Assembly: GCF_036023875.1 (NCBI RefSeq)
Contig: NZ_CP107931.1
Coordinates: forward strand, 2,294,001 to 2,358,000
Reading direction: 5' to 3'
Origin: Mycobacterium sp. NBC_00419
GTDB lineage: Bacteria; Actinomycetota; Actinomycetes; Mycobacteriales; Mycobacteriaceae
Length of the DNA: 64,000 nt
Position numbers and translations under genes: made by a program. Of the stretch, positions 1-9,817 are shown piece after piece (within the stretch, counting starts at the first letter, position 1; each line of letters begins with the position of its first letter). The notes below the pieces were generated by a model. The model saw only the letters and a list, made by a program, of their open reading frames with translations, searched no databases and was not told where the DNA came from.

Positions 1-1127
1 CGGTGTGCGTGCTGCGCGCCGACGCGCTCGACCACAACCTGTCGACGATGGCCCGCTGGTGTACCCGGCACGGCGTCGAACTCGCCCCGCACGGCAAGAC
101 GCACATGGCACCGCAGCTGGTGGCACGCCAGTTCGACGCCGGGGCGTGCGCGGTGACGGCCGCGACGATCAGCCAGGTGCGGACCTTCCGTGCGTTCGGC
201 ATCCGCGAGGTGGTGCTGGCCAACGAGCTGGTGGATGCGGCCGGGCTGGCCTGGCTGGCCGGTGACCTCGACGCCGACCCGGACTTCCGGCTGATCTGCT
301 GGGCCGACTCGGTCCGCGGTGTGGAGTTGATGACCGAAGCGCTCGACGCCGCCGGAGCCCGCCGGCCGGTCGACGTGTGCGTGGAACTCGGTGCGCCCGG
401 GACGAGAACGGGCTGCCGTGACGACACCGTCGCCGACGCGGTGGCCGGCGCGGTGGTGGCCAGCCCGCGACTGCGGCTGGCCGGGGTGGCCGGCTACGAG
501 GCCGCACTGGGCCACGACATCTCGGCCACCGCGGTAGCCCCGGTGCGGGCATACCTCACCAGACTCAGGAACACCGCGCAACGGCTGGCAGCACTGTGCG
601 AAACGGGCGACATGATCGTGACCGCAGGCGGCAGTACACATTTCGACCTGGTGGCCGAGGAACTCACCGGCGACTGGCGCACGATCGTGCGCAGCGGGGC
701 GTACCTGACCAACGACGACGGGCTCTACCTGCGAACCTCGCCACTGACAAGGCCCGGCGCGCCCGCGGACGGCTTCCTGGCGGCGCTACACGTGTGGGCC
801 CAGGTGTGTTCACGACCCGAGCCGGGGCTGGCGCTGTTGACGATGGGCCGCCGCGACGTGTCCTTCGATCAGGATATGCCTGTGCCGCAACGCCTTCGGC
901 AGGGTGCGGGCTGGCGCAGTGACGTGCTGACGGGCTGCGAGGTCACCAAGCTCAACGACCAGCACGCCTTCGTTGCGCTGACCCCCGCGGCCGACGGGGC
1001 CGTGGAGGTCGGCGACTGGATCGAGCTCGGGGTGTCGCATCCGTGCACCGTGTTCGACAAGTGGCAGCTGATCCCGGTGCTCGACGAGGACGATCGGGTG
1101 GTCGATCTGGTCCGGACGTTCTTCTAG
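1..1127 (+). CDS. D-serine deaminase/D-threonine aldolase-like PLP enzyme (5' truncated)
   Basis: The reading frame is open from the left edge and ends at TAG 1125-1127, so the true start lies outside the window. The visible 374 residues resemble the alanine-racemase N-terminal barrel family that includes DSD1-type D-serine dehydratase and low-specificity D-threonine aldolase. The segment HGKTHMAPQL, about 30 residues in, fits the region around the PLP lysine, and the C-terminal part with GVSHPCTVFDKW resembles the metal-binding C-terminal domain of this family. Such enzymes deaminate or cleave D-hydroxy amino acids. The substrate cannot be read from the sequence. The next gene starts 33 bp downstream on the same strand with its own ribosome-binding site, so co-transcription is possible. 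Confidence 0.7.
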   Translation, partial: VCVLRADALDHNLSTMARWCTRHGVELAPHGKTHMAPQLVARQFDAGACAVTAATISQVRTFRAFGIREVVLANELVDAAGLAWLAGDLDADPDFRLICWADSVRGVELMTEALDAAGARRPVDVCVELGAPGTRTGCRDDTVADAVAGAVVASPRLRLAGVAGYEAALGHDISATAVAPVRAYLTRLRNTAQRLAALCETGDMIVTAGGSTHFDLVAEELTGDWRTIVRSGAYLTNDDGLYLRTSPLTRPGAPADGFLAALHVWAQVCSRPEPGLALLTMGRRDVSFDQDMPVPQRLRQGAGWRSDVLTGCEVTKLNDQHAFVALTPAADGAVEVGDWIELGVSHPCTVFDKWQLIPVLDEDDRVVDLVRTFF

Positions 1128-1160
1128 CTGGTTGGCGTCGAATCTCAGGAGAGTGGGGAG

Positions 1161-2570
1161 ATGGAACCATCGCAGCTGGTGGCCCCGAATATGTTCGACG
1201 CCATTGCCGAGCCTGATGTGTTGCTGCCATTGGTGATGGCCAACGCCATGTCACCCCGACTGTGGCGGCTGGGACGAAAGGTGGCCGCCGCCCCCGATCC
1301 GCTGGAAGCCGCCCGCCGAGTGGTGGATACGTCCTTCACCCACGCGCTTCCCGATCGCGTGGCAGAAGTGAGCGGCGTACTGGACCTCGATGCCGAGCGT
1401 GGGCGCCTCGGCGCCGCAGTGATCGACCAGGCCATCGCCGATATCAACCACGGTTGGGACGATCGGCGACGCGCCGGACTGCTGGCGCCGGATGACGATC
1501 TGCAGGAGTCGATCGCGGCCGGCCGGTTCCCCGCATACGCCTATGCCAATGTCGACGTGATCAATGCAGCGCGGCGGACTACTTCCGGGGGCGCCCAGCG
1601 CCCACGCGGACTTACGTCATGCCTCGATGAGGCCGGGTTGTTCGCCGCTCTGGTGATGACGGCGCCCGCGCTGACCGCCGCGCTCGATGGGATCGCCATA
1701 CTGGCATCGAGCCTGCACTACACCGTGTTCGGATGGACTGGTGGCCAGCCGTGGTGGTTCTGGAGCAAACGAAATCTCTATACGCGAGAGTTGTTCCGCG
1801 AGAAGGTCATCCACCAGCACGGTGGAGACCCCGGCGCCGCCGTCACATCGGTGATGGCGGCCCCCTTCCGGCGCTTGATCAGTCGGCGTGGGCACGTCGA
1901 CTTTCGCACCGGGGTGAGTTCCTTGCCTCCCGAGGAGATCGAGCGCACCTTGGCGATGATCGTGGACTTCTTCGGCCACCTCCCGCACGGGTTCGAGGCT
2001 TCGCCTGGCGACTTGCAGTTCGTCGCACCCTCACCGCACGACATCCTCTTCGATGAGGCGGTCCGGTGCGCATCGGCGGCCGAGGTACAGCAGGTGGTGC
2101 GCAGCCACGTGACGGCGGCCGGGGGGACGGTCTCGGCTGCCACACAGGCGTTGCTGGCATTCCGATCACTGGAGGTCGACGACCTCATGCCCTACCTGGC
2201 TGCGGCCCGGCGGGGTCCCCTGGTGACCGCGCGGGCCGCCGGGCTGCGATCGGTGGACGACGCGCTGGCCTTGGCGGGCGGGCCGGCGGACGCGCCGGCG
2301 CTCGGTGACCCCTCGCGGCTTGCACTGCCCGACGAGGTGCTGGGGCGCGGGTGCTGCTCGCCGGCAGAGCGCGGCCTACTTCTGCACGTGCTGTTGGAGA
2401 ACCTGGGCTGCGCGCCGGTACACACTGAGCTGATCGACGGTGACGCCATCACCCGCACACCCGACTTTTCCGTGCGGGCCTCAGACTTGGCCCGGCTCCC
2501 AGGAGCGGCCGCCCCCGTCGAGGGCTCCGCGTTCGCCCATGGTGCGGCGCCTGGTCCGGGTCAGCTGTAG
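1161..2570 (+). CDS. Unrecognised 469-residue protein
   Basis: This frame has a strong ribosome-binding site (GGAGAGTGGGGAG directly before ATG 1161) and ordinary mycobacterial coding character, but I do not recognise the family. Its composition looks soluble, with no convincing signal peptide. Notable segments are an aromatic patch (FGWTGGQPWWFWSKRNLY) at about residues 190-207 and an Ala-rich hydrophobic stretch at about 150-180. The last 90 bp overlap the 3' end of the convergent efflux gene, and the final ~30 residues are low-complexity Ala/Gly/Pro, so the natural C-terminus may have been extended by loss of an earlier stop. It follows the PLP enzyme by 33 bp. No function is proposed. Confidence 0.6.
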   Translation: MEPSQLVAPNMFDAIAEPDVLLPLVMANAMSPRLWRLGRKVAAAPDPLEAARRVVDTSFTHALPDRVAEVSGVLDLDAERGRLGAAVIDQAIADINHGWDDRRRAGLLAPDDDLQESIAAGRFPAYAYANVDVINAARRTTSGGAQRPRGLTSCLDEAGLFAALVMTAPALTAALDGIAILASSLHYTVFGWTGGQPWWFWSKRNLYTRELFREKVIHQHGGDPGAAVTSVMAAPFRRLISRRGHVDFRTGVSSLPPEEIERTLAMIVDFFGHLPHGFEASPGDLQFVAPSPHDILFDEAVRCASAAEVQQVVRSHVTAAGGTVSAATQALLAFRSLEVDDLMPYLAAARRGPLVTARAAGLRSVDDALALAGGPADAPALGDPSRLALPDEVLGRGCCSPAERGLLLHVLLENLGCAPVHTELIDGDAITRTPDFSVRASDLARLPGAAAPVEGSAFAHGAAPGPGQL

Positions 2571-3893
2571 CCCGGCGGCGACTGCCAGCGCCAGCAGCGC
2601 AACAGCGCCCACCCAGTACCCCAAGGTGAGCCCCGCGTCCAGCGTCGGAGCCGAGGCCACGGCCGAGGCGATGGCTGCCACGCCCACGGCGCCGCCCGCG
2701 AACCTGGCGATCACCGACAGCGCACTCGACGTGCCCAGGGCACGGTCAGGTAATGCGTTGAGCACTGCGGCCGCAGCCACCGGCACCAGCAGGCCGTTGC
2801 CAATGCCCATCAGGACAAGAGCGGGCAGGGTCCACGGCACGGTGTTCGGCGCCAACGCCGGAATCGTGAACGCGGCGACTGTCGCGGCCAGGCCCCACCC
2901 GATCGCATGCCGTGCGCCTCCGGCACGTGCAACGCGCGCGCCCACCCGCGACATCAGCCAGTACGCGGCCGACATGGGAACCAGGACGAGACCGTAGCGG
3001 ACCGGGCCGAGACCCGCGATGTCCTGCAGCTCGATAGTGACGAGGAACAGCACGCCCATAAATGAGACGTAGGAGGCGAATAGCAGTAGCGACGCCCCGG
3101 CCACTGCTGGCCGACTGAACACCCGGACGTCGAACGCCGGCGCAGGCACGCGCCGTTCATAGAACACGAACAGTGCCAGCAGCGCCGCGCCGAGCGCGAG
3201 CAGTCCGACTGTCCACGGGCTGGACCATCCCAGGATGGGCGCCTCGATGAGACCTGCCACCAACGGCGGCAAGGCAACCAGCGCCAGCACCGTTCCCCAG
3301 CCGTCGAGGGCAATACCATCGGGCCCGCGGCCACGGGGTAGTGCCATCGTCCCGATCGCCAGTCCGACCACCAGAACCGGCACCGGCAGCAGGAACGCCC
3401 ATCGCCAGCCCAACGCACCGACGACCAAACCTCCCACTACCGGGCCGAGCGCCATACCCAGCGCTCCAGCCGAGGCCCACACGGCCAGTGCGCGGGGGCG
3501 ATCAGCTGCAGGAAAGGACATCGCGGTGATCGCCATCGCCGGTGCCAGCATCATGCCGGCCCCGATACCCATCAGCGCGCGCGCCGCGAGCAGGAGAGGA
3601 AGCGATTCCGCCAGCCCGCCTGCCAGTGATGCCGCGGCGAAAAAGCCCATGCCGCAGATGAATACCGCCTTGCGGCCGAACCGCTCGGCCACCGCGGCCC
3701 CGGGGATCAGAAGGCTCGTAAGCGCCACGGTATAGGCGTCCACGACCCAGGCCAGATCGGGCGCGGACGCGTGGAATTGCCGCCCGATATCCGGGAGCGC
3801 GACATTGACGAACGTCAGGTCGATGGACAGGAAGAAGGCCGCCATCGTGACGACGGACAGGACCAGACGGGGATTCCTGACCGCCGGGTTCAC
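2481..3893 (-). CDS. MFS efflux transporter, DHA2 (EmrB/QacA) type
   Basis: This is a polytopic membrane protein of 470 residues. The N-terminal helix contains the DHA2-type sequence FLSIDLTFVNVALPDIG with its membrane-embedded acidic residue. The loop 2-3 motif is AERFGRKAVF, and a motif-C-like glycine/proline-rich helix (ALGMALGPVVGGLVVGALGWRW) follows. This fits a proton-driven drug or metabolite exporter in the plasma membrane; the substrate is unknown. Its 3' end overlaps the convergent upstream gene by 90 bp. It lies 22 bp upstream of coaX on the same strand side but transcribes toward the flank, and it is not part of the syntenic block shared with M. tuberculosis. Confidence 0.85.
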   Translation of the reverse strand: MNPAVRNPRLVLSVVTMAAFFLSIDLTFVNVALPDIGRQFHASAPDLAWVVDAYTVALTSLLIPGAAVAERFGRKAVFICGMGFFAAASLAGGLAESLPLLLAARALMGIGAGMMLAPAMAITAMSFPAADRPRALAVWASAGALGMALGPVVGGLVVGALGWRWAFLLPVPVLVVGLAIGTMALPRGRGPDGIALDGWGTVLALVALPPLVAGLIEAPILGWSSPWTVGLLALGAALLALFVFYERRVPAPAFDVRVFSRPAVAGASLLLFASYVSFMGVLFLVTIELQDIAGLGPVRYGLVLVPMSAAYWLMSRVGARVARAGGARHAIGWGLAATVAAFTIPALAPNTVPWTLPALVLMGIGNGLLVPVAAAAVLNALPDRALGTSSALSVIARFAGGAVGVAAIASAVASAPTLDAGLTLGYWVGAVALLALAVAAGLQLTRTRRRTMGERGALDGGGRSWEPGQV

Positions 3894-3914
3894 GAACTCA
3901 TGCTAGCCCCGGCG

Positions 3915-4730
3915 TTAGCGCGCGGGCTTGAGCTTGCCGCGCTGGTTGTCCCGGTTTCGTTCGTAGACCATCCGCAGCCCGTCGAGGGTCAGGTGCTTGT
4001 CGTAGTGGGCGACCGTACGCAGGTCGGGCAGCAGCAGCGGGGCGGTGTGACCGGTGGCCACGACCGAGACGTCATCGCCACCGAATCCGTCGACGTCCTC
4101 ACGGATTCGGGCCACCAGACCGTCGACCAGACCGGCGAACCCGAACACCGCACCGGCCTGCATGCACTCGACGGTGTTCTTGCCGATCACCGACCGCGGC
4201 CGCGTCATCTCCACCCGCCGCAGCGCCGCTGATCTGGCCGCTGCTGCATCGGAGGACACCTGGACGCCGGGGGCTATTGCGCCGCCGAGGAATTCGCCCT
4301 TGGCCGATACCACGTCGACACATATCGACGAGCCGAAGTCCACCACGATGGCCGGCGATGCGAACTTGGCGTAGGCGGCCAGGCAGTTCACGATGCGATC
4401 GGCGCCAACCTCTTTGGGATTGTCGACGAGCAGCGGAATGCCGGTGCGCACCCCCGGTTCGATGAGCACATGCGGCACTGTCGGCCAGTACTGCTCGAGC
4501 ATCAGCCGAACCTCGTGCAGCACCGACGGCACCGTGGACAGGCCGGTGGCTCCGGTCAGCAGCTCGGAGTCATCACCGATGAGCCCTTCGATGGTCAGCG
4601 CCAGCTCGTCGGCGGTGACCTCGGACTCCGTTCGGATTCGCCACTGCTGAGACACTTTCGCGTGGTCACCCGAGCCGGAGATCAACCCGACGACGGTGTG
4701 GGTGTTGCGGACGTCGATAGCGAGCAGCAC
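3915..4730 (-). CDS. coaX: Type III pantothenate kinase CoaX
   Basis: CoaX phosphorylates pantothenate to 4'-phosphopantothenate, the first committed step to CoA. The 271-residue length fits type III kinases (ASKHA fold). The N-terminus [16 protein letters not shown] carries the acidic phosphate-binding motif (DVRNT), followed by the conserved [16 protein letters not shown] region and [17 protein letters not shown] 4730 lies just after the panD stop (TAG 4733-4735), making it the last gene of the pantothenate block panC-panD-coaX. It corresponds to Rv3600c. In M. tuberculosis the type I kinase CoaA supplies the essential activity and CoaX is reported inactive there. Whether this copy is active cannot be read from the sequence. 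Confidence 0.93.
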   Translation of the reverse strand: MLLAIDVRNTHTVVGLISGSGDHAKVSQQWRIRTESEVTADELALTIEGLIGDDSELLTGATGLSTVPSVLHEVRLMLEQYWPTVPHVLIEPGVRTGIPLLVDNPKEVGADRIVNCLAAYAKFASPAIVVDFGSSICVDVVSAKGEFLGGAIAPGVQVSSDAAAARSAALRRVEMTRPRSVIGKNTVECMQAGAVFGFAGLVDGLVARIREDVDGFGGDDVSVVATGHTAPLLLPDLRTVAHYDKHLTLDGLRMVYERNRDNQRGKLKPAR

Positions 4731-4732
4731 GA

Positions 4733-5149
4733 CTACCGCACAGCCCGCGGCGACAGCAGACCGGTGACGTCGTCGGGAATGTGCGCCGGGTCGTCACCGA
4801 GGTCGATCTGCCGATTTTCGGCGTCGACGAACACGATGCGCGGCCGGTACTCGCGGGCCTGTGCGTCGTCCATGGTTCCGTAGGCGATCAGGATGACGAG
4901 ATCGCCGGGATGTACGAGATGAGCTGCCGCACCGTTGATTCCGATGACCCCTGAGCCGCGCTGACCGGTGATGGCGTAGGTGACCAGACGGTTGCCGTTG
5001 TCGATGTCGACGATGGTGACCTGCTCACCCTCCAGCAGGTCGGCCGCCTCCATCAGGTCGGCGTCGATGGTCACCGAGCCCACATAGTGCAGATCGGCAT
5101 GCGTCACCGTCGCCCGGTGGATCTTGGACTTCAACATCGTCCGGAACAT
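4733..5149 (-). CDS. panD: Aspartate 1-decarboxylase PanD (proenzyme)
   Basis: PanD makes beta-alanine from L-aspartate for pantothenate synthesis. It is a pyruvoyl enzyme that cleaves itself. Starting at ATG 5149 gives [16 protein letters not shown] with the self-processing site at Gly24-Ser25 (YVGSVT), the position usual for the family. An in-frame start four codons upstream (5161) exists, but 5149 overlaps the panC stop as TGATG and is preceded by GGAGAAATTG, so coupled initiation at 5149 is preferred. The length is 138 residues. It corresponds to Rv3601c; the C-terminal tail is variable in mycobacteria and is where pyrazinamide-linked substitutions fall in M. tuberculosis. Confidence 0.95.
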   Translation of the reverse strand: MFRTMLKSKIHRATVTHADLHYVGSVTIDADLMEAADLLEGEQVTIVDIDNGNRLVTYAITGQRGSGVIGINGAAAHLVHPGDLVILIAYGTMDDAQAREYRPRIVFVDAENRQIDLGDDPAHIPDDVTGLLSPRAVR

Positions 5150-6081
5150 CAATTTCTCCAACTGATTTCGTTGTTCTCATCGTGACCGACACCGGGCGGG
5201 GCCGCGTTGGTCGACAGGTCGATGGCGATGTTGTCCAGCAGCCGGGTGCCGCCGAGGCGGGCGGCGATCAGCATGCGGGCCGGGCCGTACAACGGCGCGG
5301 GCTCCAGCTGCGGACCGCGCACCTCGAGGTAGTCGACCTCGATGGCAGGCACTTCGTCGAGCACCGCGCGTGCGGCATCCAGTGCCGGCTCGACCCCACC
5401 CGATGCGGCGTACATACCGGCCAACAGTGCCGAGGATAATGCGCAAGCCTGTTCGCGCTCTTCGGGATTCAGATAGCGGTTGCGCGACGACATCGCCAAA
5501 CCGTCGGCTTCCCGCACGGTCGGCACCCCGACGATGCGTACATCGACGTTGAGGTCGGCGACCATCTGCCGGATGAGAACCAGTTGCTGGTAGTCCTTCT
5601 CGCCGAAGAACGCCCGGTCCGGACGCACGATCTGCAGCAGTTTGAGTACCACGGTGAGCATTCCGGCGAAATGTGTCGGGCGTACCGCGCCTTCCAGTTC
5701 CGCCCCGAGCGGGCCGGGATGGACGGTGGTGCGTTGCCCGTCGGGATACATCGCCGACGCGGCCGGTGCGAACACCACCTCGACGTCTTCGCCGCGCAGC
5801 AAGTCCAGATCGGAGTCCAGGGTGCGCGGATAGGCGTCGAGATCCTCGTTGGCGCCGAACTGCAAGGGGTTGACGAAGATCGACACCACCACGACGGCAC
5901 CGGGCACCCGCTTGGCGGCCCGGACCAGAGCCAGATGACCGTCGTGCAGCGCGCCCATGGTCGGTACGAACATCACCCGCCGTCCGGTGTGCCGCAGCGC
6001 CCGGGTGACGTCGGCAATCGACTGCGGAGTCGGATAGACGTTGAGTTGCCCGGCGCTGAACTGCGGCCCCGCCTTGATCAC
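5149..6081 (-). CDS. panC: Pantothenate synthetase PanC
   Basis: PanC condenses pantoate and beta-alanine with ATP to give pantothenate in the cytosol. The 310-residue protein shows the nucleotidyltransferase signature [17 protein letters not shown] (HxGH equivalent at HDGH), the pantoate-binding [18 protein letters not shown], and the KMSKS-like SSRNRYL. It overlaps the upstream DUF2520 gene by ATGA (6078-6081) and its stop forms TGATG with panD. It corresponds to Rv3602c. The C-terminal ~20 residues are polar and not part of the core fold. Confidence 0.95.
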   Translation of the reverse strand: MIKAGPQFSAGQLNVYPTPQSIADVTRALRHTGRRVMFVPTMGALHDGHLALVRAAKRVPGAVVVVSIFVNPLQFGANEDLDAYPRTLDSDLDLLRGEDVEVVFAPAASAMYPDGQRTTVHPGPLGAELEGAVRPTHFAGMLTVVLKLLQIVRPDRAFFGEKDYQQLVLIRQMVADLNVDVRIVGVPTVREADGLAMSSRNRYLNPEEREQACALSSALLAGMYAASGGVEPALDAARAVLDEVPAIEVDYLEVRGPQLEPAPLYGPARMLIAARLGGTRLLDNIAIDLSTNAAPPGVGHDENNEISWRN

Positions 6082-7016
6082 TGTGCCCGTCCTTGACCGG
6101 CCGACCAGTCCGTCAACACCTCAATGACCTCCTTGGGAGCCCGCGCCCGCTGGGCGGTACGCAGGGAGTTCGCGCAATAGGCTTGCGCCAGTTGGGAGTC
6201 CACCTCGTTGAGCGCGACGAGGTGACCGGCGACAGCGGACGCGTCACCGCGGGCCACCGGCCCGGTCAGCGCCGACTGGCCGCGTCGCAGGGTGTTCTCC
6301 AGCGCGGCCCGGGCCAGCGGGCCCACGATCCGCTCGGCCAGCCCGCCGGGTGTGGTGCCGACGAGTTCCTGTCCGAGCAGCTCCTGCCCGGCCAGCGCGG
6401 CGCGCAGCGCATCGAGTGCGTCGGCTACCACGGTGACGATGTGGTTGCTCGCATGCGCCAGGGCCGCGTGATAGAGCGTGCGCGCATCCTCGCTGACCCG
6501 GAACGGCTCACCGCCGATCTCCAGGACCAGCGACTGGCCGATGGCGTAGCCGATCTCGTCGGCGGCGGTGATTCCGAAGCAGGTCTCACCCAGACGTACC
6601 ACGTCTTCGTCGGAACCGGTGAACGTCATCGCCGGGTGGATGGCCAGCGGAACGCACCCCTGCGCGGTCAGCGGGGCGAGCACGCCGATGCCGTTGGCAC
6701 CCGAGGTGTGCACGACGATGGTTCCGCGCCGCACCGCCCCCGTGGCGGCCAGGCCCTTGACCAGTCCGGCGAGCTCCGAGTCAGGCACGGTGAGCAGCAA
6801 CAGCTCTGCATTGTCGGCCACATCGGGGACCGGCAGCACCGGGGTGTCGGGGAGCCGCCGCTCCGCCAGCCGCAGGGATGCGTTCGAGATCGCGCTGCAG
6901 GCGACGACGACGTGTTCGGCGCGCTCGAGTGCCAATCCGAGCGCGGTGCCTACCCGTCCGGCCGAGACGACGCCCACTTTGAGGCGTGCCGGGCGCAAGC
7001 CGTTGGGGGTCCCCAC
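6078..7016 (-). CDS. Rossmann-like/DUF2520 dehydrogenase-like protein
   Basis: The 312-residue protein starts with a Rossmann motif ([17 protein letters not shown]) and a beta-alpha-beta fold like those of 6-phosphogluconate/ketopantoate-reductase-type enzymes. It ends in the helical DUF2520 domain (about residues 140-300, including HPAMTFTG). It corresponds to Rv3603c. It sits immediately upstream of and overlapping panC. Inference: because no panE is visible nearby, a ketopantoate-reductase-like role is conceivable, but this is unproven and the fold alone does not establish it. The GTG 7016 start is the upstream-most plausible one; the 92 bp to the previous gene may hold an internal promoter. 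Confidence 0.8.
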   Translation of the reverse strand: MGTPNGLRPARLKVGVVSAGRVGTALGLALERAEHVVVACSAISNASLRLAERRLPDTPVLPVPDVADNAELLLLTVPDSELAGLVKGLAATGAVRRGTIVVHTSGANGIGVLAPLTAQGCVPLAIHPAMTFTGSDEDVVRLGETCFGITAADEIGYAIGQSLVLEIGGEPFRVSEDARTLYHAALAHASNHIVTVVADALDALRAALAGQELLGQELVGTTPGGLAERIVGPLARAALENTLRRGQSALTGPVARGDASAVAGHLVALNEVDSQLAQAYCANSLRTAQRARAPKEVIEVLTDWSAGQGRAQ

Positions 7017-7108
7017 CTGGACGACCTCGCTGACGTCGTTGGATTTCGTTCCGGTCCTGCGCTGCCGGTACCGGACGGTCGGGTCAACTTTACCCGGCAG
7101 GCCGGGCC

Positions 7109-8332
7109 CTAGTCCTCGCGCCTGCGGCGCCGGCCGCCGCCCTTGTTGCCGTTGGCCTCCAGCCGCGCCAGTAACTCGGCGACGGACTGGCCGCCGGTGT
7201 GCTGGCCCCTCGGGCCCTCCGGCTGATCGTCCTCGGCGTCGTCGCCGCGATGCCTTGAGGCAGGCTCGGGCGGCGGCGGGGTGGACATGGCCGGCGGGGC
7301 CTGGCCGGAGGACGCGGGCTCGACGGAATGCCGGGCGCGCGGGGTCGCTGGTTCGGGGGCCGGCTGCATCGCCGGCTCAGGGCGGGGCTGCGGAGTTGGC
7401 TGGGCTTCCGGCGCCTGCGGCCCGGTCCAGTGCCTGCCCCGGGCGGCCTCGTCGCCCGGCGGCAGCCAGCGGCCGTCGGCTTCCACCGGCTTCCACTCGG
7501 AGTGCTCGGCGGGGGGCACCGGCGCGGGCTCGGGCGGCGCGGGCTCGGGCGGCGGCGGCGTGAACGGTCGCTGGGGAGCCGGTGCCGGGCGGGCACCGTT
7601 GTCCGACGGCCTGCGGTGCGATCCGCGGTAGTCGTCGGGAACCTGGGGTTCCTCCTGGCGGCGCCGCGGAGGTGGCGGCGCATACGGTGGCTGCTGCTGG
7701 GGCGCCGGGGCGACCAGAGGTTCCTCCGGTACGTCGATGATCGGGTTCTCAGTGGTGCGGCTGGCGGCTTCCTCGGCGTTGACCGGCATGATGCGGCTGC
7801 TCTGCACCCGGCCCGGGGTGGGCGGCAATGTGGTGGTGTCGCGGGTCCAATCGCCGTAGCCGGCAGCGGCGCGATCGCCCTCCAGCGCGGGCCGGTCGCC
7901 GAGATCGGCGTCGAACAGGACCTCGAGGTTGGCGCGCAGCGCGGTCAGTTCGGCCCGCAGGGCCGCGACCTCGTCGGCGGCCTGGGCGCGCAACTCGGTG
8001 GCCAGTTCGCGGCGCAGATGCGACTCGACGCTCAGCTCGTACTCACGGCGCGCGGAGATCTCCCGGTCGAGTTGCAGGTCGTAGACCAGCTTCAGATCGC
8101 GGGCCCGGGCGGCATCGACATCGCTCTGGCGGCGGTAGATGACCGAGACGAAGGCGGCGACGACAGCCGCCCACAGCGACAGCACGACCGCCAGCTTGAG
8201 CAGCTCGATGCGGTTGGTGAAGACCAAAGCAGAACTGGCGATGATGGCCAGGACTAGCAACGTCGTCAAGAGCAGCCAACCCGGCCTGCGGCCGCCGCGC
8301 CGATTACGGCTGCCGCGGGACAGAACGGTCAT
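7109..8332 (-). CDS. Membrane protein with coiled coil and proline-rich tail (Rv3604c type)
   Basis: The start is placed at ATG 8332 (MTVLSRGSRNRRGG). The frame is open further upstream, but that part covers the DUF3180 gene and looks like shadow sequence. The 407-residue protein has a basic N-terminus, two closely spaced membrane helices (about residues 18-38 and 45-65), then a charged coiled-coil-like segment rich in Arg/Glu (about 70-150). A long Pro/Ala/Glu-rich low-complexity tail ends in an Arg-rich GGGRRRRRED. The arrangement is conserved at this place in mycobacteria as an Ala/Arg/Pro-rich membrane protein. A scaffold-like role at the envelope is only an inference from composition. 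Confidence 0.75.
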   Translation of the reverse strand: MTVLSRGSRNRRGGRRPGWLLLTTLLVLAIIASSALVFTNRIELLKLAVVLSLWAAVVAAFVSVIYRRQSDVDAARARDLKLVYDLQLDREISARREYELSVESHLRRELATELRAQAADEVAALRAELTALRANLEVLFDADLGDRPALEGDRAAAGYGDWTRDTTTLPPTPGRVQSSRIMPVNAEEAASRTTENPIIDVPEEPLVAPAPQQQPPYAPPPPRRRQEEPQVPDDYRGSHRRPSDNGARPAPAPQRPFTPPPPEPAPPEPAPVPPAEHSEWKPVEADGRWLPPGDEAARGRHWTGPQAPEAQPTPQPRPEPAMQPAPEPATPRARHSVEPASSGQAPPAMSTPPPPEPASRHRGDDAEDDQPEGPRGQHTGGQSVAELLARLEANGNKGGGRRRRRED

Positions 8333-8397
8333 GGGGTGACTGTACCTGGGCAATGTCCGTGCACGTGTCCGCAAGCTGCGGCGATTCGCCCCGGCGG

Positions 8398-8868
8398 CTA
8401 CTCGGCTACGCGGTCGGGATCGTCGGTCGGCTCGCCGGGCGACTTGCAGCAATTCTGGAGCCACAACGCCGCGATCACGAGTGCCACGGCGCTGATCGCC
8501 GCCACCACCACGCCCGGGATGTCCGCCCGCGCATGGTCGGTGCGGATGATCAACAGATAGACCAGCACGCCGATCCACCACCCCGCGACCGTCGCACCAA
8601 CCCAGGCGGAGGCCTTCGCGATCACCAGACTGCGGGCGACGGCCAGCGGATGCAGCCGGCCACCGCCGACGCCGATCTGACCGTCCCGGATCCTGCTTCG
8701 TACCGACCAGCCCCAGACCGCTTCGGCCGCGGCGACCGCCAACAGCGACAGCCCGGTCCATACCGTGATCGGCGGGAAGTAGCTGTAGAGGATGCGCAGC
8801 AGTAGGCAGGCCAGGATCGCAACGCCGACGATCGCGGCCAGCAGGTCGCGTTTACGTGTCAGACCCAT
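8398..8868 (-). CDS. DUF3180 membrane protein
   Basis: A 156-residue protein begins at ATG 8868 ([15 protein letters not shown]), overlapping the folK stop by one base (TGATG). A longer upstream extension is an Arg-rich shadow of folK and is rejected. Four hydrophobic helices occur at about residues 8-30, 35-52, 82-105 and 118-140, with a short polar C-terminus. It corresponds to Rv3605c (DUF3180). The gene is tied to the folate genes by coupling, but nothing in its sequence indicates an enzymatic step. Confidence 0.85.
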   Translation of the reverse strand: MGLTRKRDLLAAIVGVAILACLLLRILYSYFPPITVWTGLSLLAVAAAEAVWGWSVRSRIRDGQIGVGGGRLHPLAVARSLVIAKASAWVGATVAGWWIGVLVYLLIIRTDHARADIPGVVVAAISAVALVIAALWLQNCCKSPGEPTDDPDRVAE

Positions 8869-9419
8869 CAGTGGCCGGCGGCTTCGTCGGGCGGCAGGTT
8901 CAGGATGAGGTCGGTCAGCCGCACCCCGTCGCGCTCGACGGGATCCAGCTCCTCGAGCAGCCGCCGGACCGGCTGCCGCTCGCCGGCCACGGTCAGCGTC
9001 GCCGCGGGGTCCACCGCCAGCCACGGGATCATGACGAACGCCCGCAGGTGCGCCATCGGATGCGGCAGGGTCAGCCCCTCGTCGCGGGAGAAGATCTCGG
9101 TGTCACCAGCAGGCGAGGTGTGATGGCAGCAGACCAGGTCGACGTCGAGGGTGCGCGGACCCCACCTCTGCTCGCGGACCCGCTCGTTGGCCTGTTCCAG
9201 CGCCTGGGCCCGGGCCAGCCAGCCGTGGCCGTCGAGCCCGTCGTCGTCGGCGACGACGATGGCGTTGAGGAACGGGCCCTGCTCGACACCACCCCACGCA
9301 GCGGTTTCGTAGATGGGCGACAGTGCCCGCACCGAGGTGCCGAGCCCGTCGACGGCAGACTGCAGTCGGGCCATCCGGTCACCGAGGTTCGAGCCGATCG
9401 ACAGCACCACCCGGGTCAT
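8868..9419 (-). CDS. folK: HPPK, 6-hydroxymethyl-7,8-dihydropterin pyrophosphokinase
   Basis: FolK transfers pyrophosphate from ATP to hydroxymethyl-dihydropterin in folate synthesis. The start is ATG 9419 ([15 protein letters not shown]), which overlaps the folB stop as ATGA. The 183-residue length is normal for a stand-alone HPPK. Visible landmarks are SIGSNLGDR, the pterin-binding [12 protein letters not shown], and the metal and catalytic region [12 protein letters not shown] with its two aspartates. The following [17 protein letters not shown] is the conserved C-terminal HPPK sequence. It corresponds to Rv3606c. Confidence 0.95.
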   Translation of the reverse strand: MTRVVLSIGSNLGDRMARLQSAVDGLGTSVRALSPIYETAAWGGVEQGPFLNAIVVADDDGLDGHGWLARAQALEQANERVREQRWGPRTLDVDLVCCHHTSPAGDTEIFSRDEGLTLPHPMAHLRAFVMIPWLAVDPAATLTVAGERQPVRRLLEELDPVERDGVRLTDLILNLPPDEAAGH

Positions 9420-9817
9420 GTCACATCCCCGGCGGGAACGATCTGGCCCCGGCCACCGCGCCGGGATCGGCGGGCGACGACGGCCACATCGGCGAAGGCC
9501 AACGGGATCGGCGCATGTGGCTTGTGGAGCACAACCTCGACGGCGTGCACCCGCGGGTCGGTCATGACGTCCTCGGCGATCTCGGCGGAGACGGTCTCGA
9601 TGAGGTTGCGTGCCGGGCCACCGATCACGGCGGCCGCCCGCTGGGCCAGTACGCCGTAATCGAAGGTGTCGGCCAGGTCGTCGCTGGCGGCGGCGTCGGC
9701 CAGGTCGATCCACACCGTGATGTCGACGACGAAGTCCTGCCCGTCGCGCCGCTCATGGTCGAAGACGCCGTGATTGCCACGAACGGTCAACCCGCGCAAT
9801 TCGATTCGGTCAGCCAC
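9416..9817 (-). CDS. folB: Dihydroneopterin aldolase FolB
   Basis: FolB converts dihydroneopterin to hydroxymethyl-dihydropterin and glycolaldehyde. The start is GTG 9817 (translated [12 protein letters not shown]), which gives 133 residues and overlaps the folP stop by 8 bp. More upstream starts would add residues read out of frame from folP. Landmarks are [33 protein letters not shown] and LHKPHAPIP with its catalytic lysine. The family forms octamers of this small domain. It corresponds to Rv3607c (folX in older naming). Confidence 0.93.
   Translation of the reverse strand: MADRIELRGLTVRGNHGVFDHERRDGQDFVVDITVWIDLADAAASDDLADTFDYGVLAQRAAAVIGGPARNLIETVSAEIAEDVMTDPRVHAVEVVLHKPHAPIPLAFADVAVVARRSRRGGRGQIVPAGDVT

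Noticed and set aside
7109..8761. 550-residue frame for the proline-rich membrane protein
   Set aside because: Residues before MTVLSRGSRN overlap the DUF3180 gene out of frame and have no family support; ATG 8332 is used.
8398..9024. Longer frame for the DUF3180 gene starting at 9024
   Set aside because: The added 52 residues are an Arg/Ala-rich shadow of folK; ATG 8868 overlaps the folK stop and matches the family start.
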